Origin: Candidatus Hydrogenedentota bacterium
Lineage (GTDB): Bacteria; Hydrogenedentota; Hydrogenedentia; Hydrogenedentales; SCBR16-9
Direction: 5' to 3'
Assembly: GCA_007116095.1 (NCBI GenBank)
Contig: SKJD01000386.1
Span: 1 to 6,870, forward strand
Length of the DNA: 6,870 bases
This document shows positions 1-4,840 of this stretch, piece by piece. The notes under the pieces are model-generated. The model saw only the letters and a list, made by a program, of their open reading frames with translations, did not search any database and was not told the origin of the DNA. The position numbers and the translations under genes were made by a program. Position 1 is the stretch's first letter; each line of letters opens with the position of its first letter.

Positions 1-2
1 CT

Positions 3-407
3 CAACAGCGCTTACTGGCCGATCTTGCGGAGGTGTTGGACGCCGATGAGCTGGCTGCCTTCACGGCCTATGAGCAGGACAAGGAGTTCTATGTACTGCA
101 ACAGACCTACGATATGCAGATTGGCATGTTCGGCTCCGGCATGTATGGCGAAACGCGGGAGCTCACCCGGGAGATTCTCGCCGAGGAAACCCTGATTGCA
201 CAGGAGCAGTTGCGGCAAAGCGAAAACGCCATGAACCATCGGGAGGCAATGGAGCTCAATCTCGCGGCCATGGAAAACGCGCGTGCGCGATTGGAGGCTT
301 CGTTGTCCCCGGAAGAATTTCGCAATGTCGACAACTTCATCTCCACCATGACCGAAATGTACACGGCGTCCATGTCGATGTTCGGCGACTTCGGCCAGGA
401 GGAGTGA
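3..407 (+). CDS. 3' end of an unrecognised acidic helical protein (5' truncated)
   Basis: The frame is open from the first complete codon at 3 and ends at TGA 405-407. A GTG at 33 is in frame, but the coding pattern continues upstream of it, so the true start lies outside the window. About 134 residues are visible. They are Glu/Gln/Met-rich, predicted mostly helical and net acidic, with no signal peptide, membrane segment or catalytic motif in this part. Two similar modules can be seen: one from LDADEL to IGMFGSG and a second from LSPEEF to MSMFGDF near the C-terminus. Each has a short Leu-acidic-turn start, an aromatic helix and a Met-Phe-Gly end. The LSPEEF-type turn recalls small helical bacterial proteins of unknown function, but I cannot name a family. 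It is followed by an intergenic region with its own strong promoter, so it is probably a separate transcription unit from infC. The coding call is fairly safe; the function is unknown. Confidence 0.7.
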   Translation, partial: QQRLLADLAEVLDADELAAFTAYEQDKEFYVLQQTYDMQIGMFGSGMYGETRELTREILAEETLIAQEQLRQSENAMNHREAMELNLAAMENARARLEASLSPEEFRNVDNFISTMTEMYTASMSMFGDFGQEE

Positions 408-464
408 GCTGCGGAGGTGTTGTGTGGCAAGCTACACTCCGGGGTAGGCCGTGCTCCTGCGTGA

Positions 465-491
465 AACGGCTTCTCCCAAGAAAAAGCCGTT
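465..491. repeat. Inverted repeat overlapping the infC promoter -35 box
   Basis: AACGGCTT (465-472) and AAGCCGTT (484-491) form a perfect 8-bp inverted repeat with an 11-nt centre. Its right arm overlaps the first two bases of the -35 hexamer TTGACA (490-495). It could be the terminator hairpin of the upstream gene, but no T-run follows. It could also be an operator for a repressor. The pairing is certain; the role is inferred. Confidence 0.4.
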
Positions 492-519
492 GACATCTTT
501 CGCGTAATTTTGCTATAGT
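490..519 (+). promoter_or_regulatory. Strong sigma70-type promoter with extended -10, upstream of infC
   Basis: A consensus -35 TTGACA (490-495) is followed, after an 18-bp spacer, by TATAGT (514-519), which is preceded by TGC and so gives an extended -10. The predicted start of transcription is A525 or close to it. This is the best promoter-like match I found in the window. It would give infC a 5' leader of about 455 nt, far longer than needed for a ribosome binding site. It probably drives the infC-rpmI-rplT block and, by read-through, the genes after it. Confidence 0.75.
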
Positions 520-524
520 TAGTC

Positions 525-741
525 ATTGGTATTCATACATTCAAATCTTGCAAGCAGGGGTACCAGCTCCTCACCTGACGACAGCGGCCTGATTTCCGGG
601 CGTTACATGCTTGTCCGTCGGGTTCTATACAGCCCAATGCTGGCTTTTTCGCTGCTCGTTTCGAGCAGGCGTCAAGGCGAAACGTGGGATGTACGCGTTA
701 TTATAACGACAGAGAGCTGGCCGCTTTTTGTCGTTTTTTTT
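525..741 (+). ncRNA. Candidate attenuated leader RNA upstream of infC
   Basis: This is the stretch from the predicted transcription start to the end of the intrinsic terminator, about 217 nt, with no convincing gene inside. It can form a long-range stem (550-556 with 608-614) and a hairpin with a 7-bp top CTGCTCG/CGAGCAG (652-658/662-668) on a lower stem 647-651/678-682. Two segments copy parts of the terminator. ACGACAG at 578-584 repeats the terminator's 5' arm. GCTTTTT at 643-649 repeats the start of its 3' arm and can pair with 711-717, using two G-U pairs. That is the arrangement expected of an attenuator with alternative folds. It could instead be a stand-alone small RNA that ends at the terminator. 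I do not recognise a known RNA family. Confidence 0.5.
705..741 (+). terminator. Intrinsic terminator (attenuator) between the promoter and infC
   Basis: A 13-bp stem pairs 705-717 with 723-735 around the 5-nt loop TGGCC. Two of the pairs are G-U. Eight consecutive T residues (734-741) follow, partly inside the stem base. This is a standard Rho-independent terminator. Its position, about 180 nt after the predicted start and 240 nt before infC, means that polymerase must read through it to express infC from the 490-519 promoter. Conditional termination is the natural inference. The alternative is that it ends a separate small RNA and infC has another promoter that I did not find. Confidence 0.75.
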
Positions 742-753
742 GTGTCCATTGTT

Positions 754-827
754 TGTGCTGACGTTCCGTTTACCGGGCGTTCGCCTTACCGTCAGTGCAT
801 TGTTTGCGTCGCAACCGTGGCGCAAAT
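754..827 (+). promoter_or_regulatory. Two adjacent hairpins in the infC leader
   Basis: The first hairpin pairs 754-763 with 790-799 (10 bp, two G-U). It encloses a small inner stem, GGC 776-778 with GCC 783-785. The second pairs 803-812 with 817-826 (10 bp, two G-U) around the tetraloop AACC. Only three bases separate them, and they lie just after the terminator. There is no open frame here with a plausible ribosome binding site, so the region is best read as structured 5' leader. The ligand, if any, is unknown. Confidence 0.45.
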
Positions 828-840
828 TGCCATACAAGAG

Positions 841-926
841 CCTGAAACATGCACGGGGCATATCCCCGCAAGGGCTGCGTTTTCGCCAAAGTGGCGCTGC
901 GTACGCTCCCATGCGCATGGTTCAGG
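841..926 (+). promoter_or_regulatory. Predicted three-way-junction RNA in the infC leader
   Basis: A closing stem pairs CCTGAAACATGC (841-852) with GCATGGTTCAGG (915-926): 11 of 12 positions match, with one A-G mismatch. Inside are two arms. P2 is CGGGG (854-858) with CCCCG (864-868). P3 combines 872-874/908-910, 877-880/903-906 and CGCCA 884-888 with TGGCG 892-896, separated by small internal loops. Junction strands are short (1, 3 and 4 nt). This compact architecture, 40 nt before the infC Shine-Dalgarno, resembles protein- or ligand-binding mRNA leaders. It might bind a product of the operon such as L20 or IF3, or a metabolite. I do not recognise it as a named motif. An alternative local fold is the 12-bp palindrome at 909-920. 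Confidence 0.5.
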
Positions 927-965
927 AACAGGGAGTCTGAAAATAGACAGGGTAAAAGTACCCAT

Positions 966-972
966 AAGGAGG
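966..972 (+). promoter_or_regulatory. Consensus Shine-Dalgarno that decides the AUC start of infC
   Basis: AAGGAGG (966-972) is the strongest ribosome binding site in the window. It sits 8 nt before ATC at 981. No ATG, GTG or TTG lies at a suitable distance in the infC frame, so this site supports AUC as the initiation codon. Confidence 0.8.
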
Positions 973-980
973 TTCTTCTA

Positions 981-1529
981 ATCGCCAGGCCAGTAAAACC
1001 CTCGGACGACAAGGTTCGGGTAAACAATCAGATTCGCGGACAGCAGATTCGGGTTGTGGATGAAAATGGTGAGCAATTGGGAATCATGCATCCCCTGGAT
1101 GCCCTGCGCACGGCGGAATCGCGTGATTTGGACTTGGTCGAAGTTGCGCCGAAGGCAAATCCCCCTGTATGCCGCATCATGGACTACGGGAAGTACAAGT
1201 ACGAGCAGAAGCGCCGGATTCGTGAATCTCGAAAGAATCAGCATACCATCTCCGTGAAGGAAATCAAGTTCCGTCCGAAGATTGATGATCACGATTTCGA
1301 GACGAAGATGAAGCGGGTGCGGGAATTCCTCAGTGAAGGGAACAAGGTCAAGATCACGATCATGTTCCGGGGCCGTGAGGCGGCACACCCGGAGTTTGGC
1401 CGGAATATCATCCAGAAGGTAATGGATGACACCCACGACATTTGCACCGGGGAAGCTTCCGCCAGCAATTTGCGCCTGGAAGGCCGTAACATGAGTATTG
1501 TGTTGCAGCCGGTCGCTAGCAACAAATAA
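981..1529 (+). CDS. infC: Translation initiation factor IF-3 (AUC start)
   Basis: IF3 binds the 30S subunit, keeps it apart from 50S and proofreads start-codon and initiator-tRNA pairing. From the AUC at 981 the protein is 182 residues, close to the usual 180. The N-domain (about 1-75) carries DENGEQLGI near 27-35 and the family signature PPVCRIMDYGKYKYE at 61-75. A basic linker helix follows (76-90), then the C-domain with SVKEIKFRP (91-99) and MFRGRE (128-133). Start choice: a perfect Shine-Dalgarno lies 8 nt upstream, and the family's N-terminus begins here. An in-frame ATG at 849 would add 44 residues unlike IF3, translated from a heavily folded leader. Rare AUU or AUC starts are known for infC and let IF3 repress its own translation, so autoregulation is likely. 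There is no thrS directly upstream, unlike in E. coli. Identification is very secure; the start is well supported. Confidence 0.95.
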   Translation: MARPVKPSDDKVRVNNQIRGQQIRVVDENGEQLGIMHPLDALRTAESRDLDLVEVAPKANPPVCRIMDYGKYKYEQKRRIRESRKNQHTISVKEIKFRPKIDDHDFETKMKRVREFLSEGNKVKITIMFRGREAAHPEFGRNIIQKVMDDTHDICTGEASASNLRLEGRNMSIVLQPVASNK

Positions 1530-1533
1530 GTAC

Positions 1534-1619
1534 AGCAGTTCCCGACATGTCGCCTACGTTGGCGCAAGCGTTGCGCCTGGAACGACATGAACGCCGGGAA
1601 TTTACCGTTATACACTGCT
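1534..1619 (+). promoter_or_regulatory. Nested stem-loop in the infC-rpmI gap
   Basis: Four stems nest in order: AGCAG 1534-1538 with CTGCT 1615-1619; TTCCCG 1539-1544 with CGGGAA 1595-1600; CATGTCG 1546-1552 with CGACATG 1583-1589; and GGCGCAA 1561-1567 with TTGCGCC 1571-1577. That makes 25 canonical pairs in 86 nt, although a 14-nt bulge weakens the outermost stem. It begins just after the infC stop codon. In E. coli, ribosomal protein L20 represses rpmI-rplT by binding folded mRNA upstream of rpmI, so an L20 site is a reasonable inference. The top-stem sequence recurs in the rpmI-rplT gap. Confidence 0.5.
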
Positions 1620-1658
1620 ATCGTGTCTGACATGGTAGCCAACCAATACCACAACTTG

Positions 1659-1703
1659 GCGCGTTGAACCCGCCGCCCTGCCTTTTGACGGGACGCCACG
1701 CGC
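1659..1703 (+). promoter_or_regulatory. Hairpin immediately before the rpmI ribosome binding site
   Basis: GCGCGT (1659-1664) pairs with ACGCGC (1698-1703), and inside it CCCG (1669-1672) pairs with CGGG (1689-1692). It ends two bases before AGGAG (1706-1710), so it could stack on or influence access to the rpmI start region. Together with the larger fold before it, it makes the 189-nt infC-rpmI gap look like a translational control region. Confidence 0.4.
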
Positions 1704-1718
1704 ACAGGAGAGTTTTGT

Positions 1719-1916
1719 ATGCCCAAGATTCGCACGAACCGCGCTGCGGCCAAACGTTTCAAAATTACCAAAAATGGCAAAATCCTGCGCATGAAATCTG
1801 GCGCCCGGCATCTGAAGACGGCCAAGTCTCCCAAGCGCATTCGGAACCTGCGCCAGGCTACGTTGTTGTCGGACTCGGAAAAGAAGCGCATTAAGCAGTT
1901 GCTGCCGTATAGCTAG
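1719..1916 (+). CDS. rpmI: 50S ribosomal protein L35
   Basis: L35 (bL35) is a small, very basic protein of the large ribosomal subunit that contacts 23S rRNA. The 65 residues match the family's usual length. The N-terminal [15 protein letters not shown] is the family hallmark (Pro-Lys-hydrophobic-Arg/Lys-Thr followed by an AAAKRFK-type helix). [10 protein letters not shown] and a Lys/Arg-rich [17 protein letters not shown] segment follow. ATG 1719 has AGGAG at 1706-1710, 8 nt upstream. It lies between infC and rplT as in most bacteria, but both flanking gaps are close to 190 bp, much longer than usual, and can fold. Translation is probably controlled together with rplT. Confidence 0.95.
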   Translation: MPKIRTNRAAAKRFKITKNGKILRMKSGARHLKTAKSPKRIRNLRQATLLSDSEKKRIKQLLPYS

Positions 1917-1917
1917 G

Positions 1918-1980
1918 CCCGGCTCCCCGGGGTCGTTGTCATCGGCGCACGAGGTGTTGCGCCGCCCATGTCCTGCCGGG
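1918..1980 (+). promoter_or_regulatory. Folded element in the rpmI-rplT gap, related to the one before rpmI
   Basis: An outer stem CCCGGC (1918-1923) with GCCGGG (1975-1980) encloses CGGCGCA (1943-1949) with TGCGCCG (1958-1964). The GGCGCA/TGCGCC stem and a following GCCGGGAA (here 1975-1982) also occur in the infC-rpmI gap, as 1561-1577 and 1593-1600. The same parts in the same order suggest a second copy of one RNA site. It starts directly after the rpmI stop codon. Confidence 0.45.
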
Positions 1981-2068
1981 AACGTTACGGGATGCGCTGC
2001 CGCCAAGAGTCCCACGCCACTGACCCGCCTCGCTGCCATCCCCGGTTTGGATACATTGCATAACCCAC

Positions 2069-2084
2069 CGGAACTTGCGTTCCG
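2069..2084 (+). promoter_or_regulatory. Small hairpin upstream of the rplT ribosome binding site
   Basis: CGGAAC (2069-2074) and GTTCCG (2079-2084) form a 6-bp stem with loop TTGC. A short T-run (2090-2094) follows after five bases, too distant and too short for a convincing terminator. It lies 14 nt before AAAGGA (2098-2103), the likely rplT ribosome binding site. Confidence 0.3.
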
Positions 2085-2111
2085 CCATGTTTTTGAGAAA
2101 GGATTCCCACC

Positions 2112-2474
2112 ATGCCACGCGTAACCAACAATCCGGCTTCACGCCGTCGTCGTAAAAAGATCATCAAGCTGGCCGCAGGCTATCGCGGTAGTCGTCATCG
2201 TCTTTACAAGACCGCCAAACAGGCGGTGGACCATGCCGGTCAGTACGCCTATCGGGATCGCCGCCAACGCAAGAGCGACTTCCGGAAGCTGTGGATTGCC
2301 CGCATCAACGCCGGGGCCCGCGCCAACGGCCTGAACTACAGCCAGTTCATGCATGGCCTGCGCAGCGCCAACATCGAGATCGACCGCAAGGTGCTGGCGG
2401 ATCTCGCCGCGACGGATGAAGTGGCCTTCGCGAGCATCGTCGAGCAGGTCAAAGCCGCGCTGGCGACGGCGTAA
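2112..2474 (+). CDS. rplT: 50S ribosomal protein L20
   Basis: L20 (bL20) binds 23S rRNA early and is needed for 50S assembly. In several bacteria it also represses its own operon by binding mRNA that mimics its rRNA site. The 120 residues fit the family. MPRVTNN is followed by a very basic extended N-terminal arm (RRRRKK 11-16; [10 protein letters not shown] 23-32), then the conserved block [25 protein letters not shown] split across 43-67, and the globular C-domain with [12 protein letters not shown] (88-99). ATG 2112 has AAAGGA at 2098-2103. hisA starts only 2 nt after the stop, so expression of the downstream genes probably depends on rplT transcription and on ribosomes finishing it. The folded gaps upstream fit L20 autoregulation, but that is inferred. 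Confidence 0.96.
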   Translation: MPRVTNNPASRRRRKKIIKLAAGYRGSRHRLYKTAKQAVDHAGQYAYRDRRQRKSDFRKLWIARINAGARANGLNYSQFMHGLRSANIEIDRKVLADLAATDEVAFASIVEQVKAALATA

Positions 2475-2476
2475 TT

Positions 2477-3208
2477 ATGAATATTGTTCCAGCCGTTGAT
2501 ATTCGGGGGGGCCTCTGTGTCAACCTGGTGCAAGGCGATTACGACCAGGAAACCGTGTTTTCCGAAGATCCCGTGTCCCAGGCTCGCCTCTGGTGGGAAG
2601 CCTTGGGCGAAGGGCTGATTCATATTGTGGACCTCGACGGCGCCCGCAAGGGCCGTTGCTGCGTCGAGGAGGAGCTACGCACCCTGACGGACGCCGGCAT
2701 CCCCTACGAAGTCGGTGGCGGCATCCGCAATATGAACACCATCGAAACCGTCATCAACGCCGGGGCCGACCGGGTTATCCTGGGCACCGCCGCCCACCGC
2801 GATCCGGATTTGCTCCGCGAAGCCAGCAATGTCTGGCCGGGGCGGATTGTCGTGGGCATTGACGCCCGCGCCGGGAAGGTGGCCCTCAGTGGCTGGATGG
2901 AAGAAACGGCGACCGATGCCGTCGACTTCGCCCAGGCTGTGGAAAATGCCGGCGCCTCGCGGATCATCTACACCGATATCCTGAGTGACGGCATGATGAA
3001 AGGCCCGAATTTTGAGGCTACGGCTGCCGTCGCCGAAGCGGTGGACATCCCCGTCACCATTTCCGGCGGAATTTCCAGCCTGGACGACATACGCAACGCC
3101 CGGCCCCTGGAATCGCTGGGCATCGACGAAATCATCGTCGGCCGCGCCTTGTATCTGCAAAAGTTCAGCGTTCAGGAAGCGGTTCAGGCGGCCAAAGGAA
3201 CGTCATGA
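2477..3208 (+). CDS. hisA: HisA, ProFAR isomerase of histidine biosynthesis
   Basis: HisA (EC 5.3.1.16) is a cytoplasmic TIM-barrel enzyme. It opens the ribose ring of ProFAR to give PRFAR, the substrate of HisF/HisH. The 243 residues match the family. Visible marks are PAVDIRGG with the catalytic base D8, HIVDLDGA (49-56), VGGGIR (79-84) on a phosphate-binding loop, ILGTAA (101-106), GIDARAGKVALSGW with the second catalytic acid D129, TDILSDGMMKGPN (166-178), ISGGIS (195-200) as the other phosphate loop, and IIVGRALY (219-226). ATG 2477 lies 2 nt after the rplT stop without a clear Shine-Dalgarno, so translational coupling is likely. It overlaps tyrA by 4 nt. Its place behind ribosomal protein genes, away from visible his genes, is unusual. 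A dual HisA/TrpF (PriA-like) role cannot be excluded from sequence alone, but plain HisA is favoured. Confidence 0.93.
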   Translation: MNIVPAVDIRGGLCVNLVQGDYDQETVFSEDPVSQARLWWEALGEGLIHIVDLDGARKGRCCVEEELRTLTDAGIPYEVGGGIRNMNTIETVINAGADRVILGTAAHRDPDLLREASNVWPGRIVVGIDARAGKVALSGWMEETATDAVDFAQAVENAGASRIIYTDILSDGMMKGPNFEATAAVAEAVDIPVTISGGISSLDDIRNARPLESLGIDEIIVGRALYLQKFSVQEAVQAAKGTS

Positions 3209-4077
3209 CGGAAGCGGAAGCGCCAGTGGCCTTTGATCGTGTCTGTATCCTTGGGGTAGGCCTGTTAGGCGCTTCCCTGGGGCTGGCCCTGAAAGCGCGG
3301 CATGTAACGAAAAAAGTGATTGGTGTGGGGCGACGTCGGGAAAGTCTCGATGTCGCCCGTTCCATGGGAGCGATAGATACGCTCAGCCTGGAGCCTGCGG
3401 AAGCCGTGGGGGAGGCGGACCTGGTCGTGTTGGCCACGCCGGCAGCGTTGGTGATTCCCATGCTGGACGCCATTCGCCCACAGCTCAAGCCGGAAGCCCT
3501 CGTGACGGATGTCGCCAGCACCAAGGCCGAAATCTGCCACCATGCCCAGGCTACTTGGTCATCTCCACGGCGTTTTGTCGGCAGCCACCCCATGGCTGGC
3601 TCGGAGAAGTTTGGTCCGGAGCACGCCACCGTGGACTTCTACGAAGGCAGCGTTTGTCTGGTGGAAGAAGGCGAAGATGTTGATGTAGAAGCACGGAAAC
3701 AGGTGGTCGCCCTGTGGGAGGCCGTCGGCGCCCGGGTGGTCTCCGTGACGCCTGAAGCGCACGACGCTATGCTCGCCATGACCAGCCATATCCCGCATGT
3801 GTACGCGGCGCTGCTGGCCCAGGGCGCTGCCGAAGCCGGCGAGGTCCGTGCGCTCATCGGCAATGGCTTTCGGGACACGACCCGCATTGCCGCCGCCCGT
3901 CCGGAAATCTGGCGGGATATCTGCATGACCAACCGCAAAGCCATCCTGACTGGTCTCGATGCACTAAAGGAACGGCTTACCGACTTTGAAGCAGCCTTGT
4001 GCGCTGGCGATGGCGAGGCCATAGAAGCGTTTTTTGCCGCCGGAAATACGGCCAGAAAGAAAGCATTGGGCGAATGA
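3205..4077 (+). CDS. tyrA: TyrA-family prephenate/arogenate dehydrogenase
   Basis: This enzyme oxidatively decarboxylates prephenate (or arogenate) on the way to tyrosine. The 290 residues are a stand-alone dehydrogenase with no chorismate mutase or ACT domain. The N-terminal Rossmann fold shows GVGLLG (17-22, GxGxxG). Strand 2 ends in GVGRRRES (40-47). VVLATP (74-79) and DVASTK (102-107) follow. The active-site motif is SHPMAGSE (127-134) with catalytic H128, and TSHIPH (193-198) and FRDTTR (222-227) lie in the helical C-domain. Three Arg residues after strand 2, in place of an acidic residue, hint at NADP rather than NAD; this is inference. ATG 3205 overlaps the hisA stop (ATGA) and has AAAGGA at 3194-3199. 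The stop overlaps the tmk start in the same way. The family is secure; the substrate and cofactor are not. Confidence 0.9.
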   Translation: MTEAEAPVAFDRVCILGVGLLGASLGLALKARHVTKKVIGVGRRRESLDVARSMGAIDTLSLEPAEAVGEADLVVLATPAALVIPMLDAIRPQLKPEALVTDVASTKAEICHHAQATWSSPRRFVGSHPMAGSEKFGPEHATVDFYEGSVCLVEEGEDVDVEARKQVVALWEAVGARVVSVTPEAHDAMLAMTSHIPHVYAALLAQGAAEAGEVRALIGNGFRDTTRIAAARPEIWRDICMTNRKAILTGLDALKERLTDFEAALCAGDGEAIEAFFAAGNTARKKALGE

Positions 4078-4733
4078 GCGGTTTATTCATTACATTCGAA
4101 GGCGTTGAAGGCAGCGGCAAGTCCACCCAGATCGAGCTGCTGCGTCAGCACCTCGCCGAGCGCGCCCTGTCGGTGCTAATCACCCGAGAGCCGGGCGGCA
4201 CGCCGACGGCGGAGGCCATCCGGGAGGTATTGCTCGATCCTCGCAACAAGGCTTTGGCCCCCATGGCGGAGTTGCTGCTCTACGCCGCCGCGCGGGCGCA
4301 GCATGTGGAAGAGCGCATCCGCCCCGCCTTGGACGCCGGGCAGATGGTGCTATGCGATCGCTTCGCCGACTCCACCACCGCCTACCAGGGCATCGCACGC
4401 GGGCTCTCCCTCGAGTTGCTTGGAGAAATACACCGCCTCGCCACCAGCAACCTCCGTCCCCACCTGACCTTCCTCCTGGACATGGACCCTGAACTGGGCT
4501 TGCAGCGCACCCGGGAGCGTGGGCGCATCGATCGCATGGAGCAGGAGTCCATCGCCTTTCACCGGCGCGTCCGGGAGGGCTTCCTGGCCATCGCCGACAA
4601 TGAGCCGGAACGGGTGGTGGTGCTGGACGCCGACCAGGAGCTGGAAGTCATCGCCCGGGACATCCGCCGCCACTTTGACGCCTACCTCGAACGCCGCGCA
4701 CGGGAGCAGGCGCTGGCCGCCGATACCCCGTAG
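4074..4733 (+). CDS. tmk: Thymidylate kinase
   Basis: This enzyme phosphorylates dTMP to dTDP with ATP (EC 2.7.4.9), an essential step for dTTP. The protein is 219 residues, normal for the family. Visible are the P-loop EGVEGSGKST (9-18), the TREPGG motif (37-42) that contacts substrate, the DRF motif (95-97) in CDRFADSTTAYQG, and the LID region RTRERGRIDRMEQES (145-159). Catalytic arginines lie in the LID as in the E. coli-type (type II) enzyme, rather than in the P-loop. The start is ATG 4074, overlapping the tyrA stop (ATGA). It places the P-loop at the usual distance from the N-terminus; the frame is open further upstream, but only inside tyrA. No strong Shine-Dalgarno is seen, so coupling to tyrA translation is likely. 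holB follows after 107 bp, as in many genomes where tmk and holB are adjacent. Confidence 0.95.
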   Translation: MSGLFITFEGVEGSGKSTQIELLRQHLAERALSVLITREPGGTPTAEAIREVLLDPRNKALAPMAELLLYAAARAQHVEERIRPALDAGQMVLCDRFADSTTAYQGIARGLSLELLGEIHRLATSNLRPHLTFLLDMDPELGLQRTRERGRIDRMEQESIAFHRRVREGFLAIADNEPERVVVLDADQELEVIARDIRRHFDAYLERRAREQALAADTP

Positions 4734-4760
4734 TTGCGTTCAAAACGGGTGGGACGTTGC

Positions 4761-4788
4761 TTCAAAGCGCTGCAATCGGTACTATAAT
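4761..4788 (+). promoter_or_regulatory. Possible internal promoter upstream of holB
   Basis: A perfect -10 TATAAT (4783-4788) lies in the tmk-holB gap. The best -35 choices are TTCAAA (4761-4766, 16-bp spacer) and the weakly placed TTGCTT (4757-4762, 20-bp spacer). Transcription would start near 4795, about 45 nt before the holB ATG. This is the only gap over 100 bp in the tightly packed part of the operon, which makes an internal promoter plausible. Confidence 0.45.
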
Positions 4789-4840
4789 GCCCCCGCATGG
4801 AGTCGTTTGTAGAGGCATAGGAACCAGGAGTGTGTCCCCC

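Noticed and set aside
631..649. Possible small terminator AGCC/GGCT followed by T residues
   Set aside because: The stem is only four pairs and the T-run is short. The same bases fit better in the larger hairpin or as a competitor of the main terminator.
849..980. N-terminal extension of IF3 from the in-frame ATG at 849
   Set aside because: It adds 44 residues unlike any IF3, lacks a Shine-Dalgarno, and lies within the predicted three-way junction. The AUC at 981 has an ideal Shine-Dalgarno and gives the normal protein length.
408..980. tRNA, tmRNA, SRP RNA or 6S RNA gene in the long intergenic region
   Set aside because: I found no cloverleaf, no TTC-loop motif, no SRP GGAA/GCAA core and no obvious 6S bubble. 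The structures present look like a leader RNA.
526..981. A 151-codon + strand open frame across the leader, whose stop TAA overlaps the infC AUC
   Set aside because: It starts at a TTG with no ribosome binding site, at the predicted transcription start, and runs through the terminator and folded elements. The inner ATG at 607 also lacks a Shine-Dalgarno. The protein has no recognisable domain; the stop/start overlap looks like chance.
2675..3160. 161-residue open frame on the - strand opposite hisA
   Set aside because: It mirrors hisA codons, lacks a convincing start region and shows no family resemblance. The same holds for the antisense frames at 5000-5572 (holB), 978-1436 (infC) and 3165-3629 (tyrA).
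3999..4073. Upstream in-frame start for tmk at 3999
   Set aside because: It would lie wholly inside tyrA and put 25 extra residues before the usual N-terminus. ATG 4074 overlaps the tyrA stop and matches the family start.
4757..4840. Upstream TTG start for holB at 4757
   Set aside because: The 28 extra residues overlap the -10 element and do not resemble the family. ATG 4841 has AGGAG and begins MSFQDVL.
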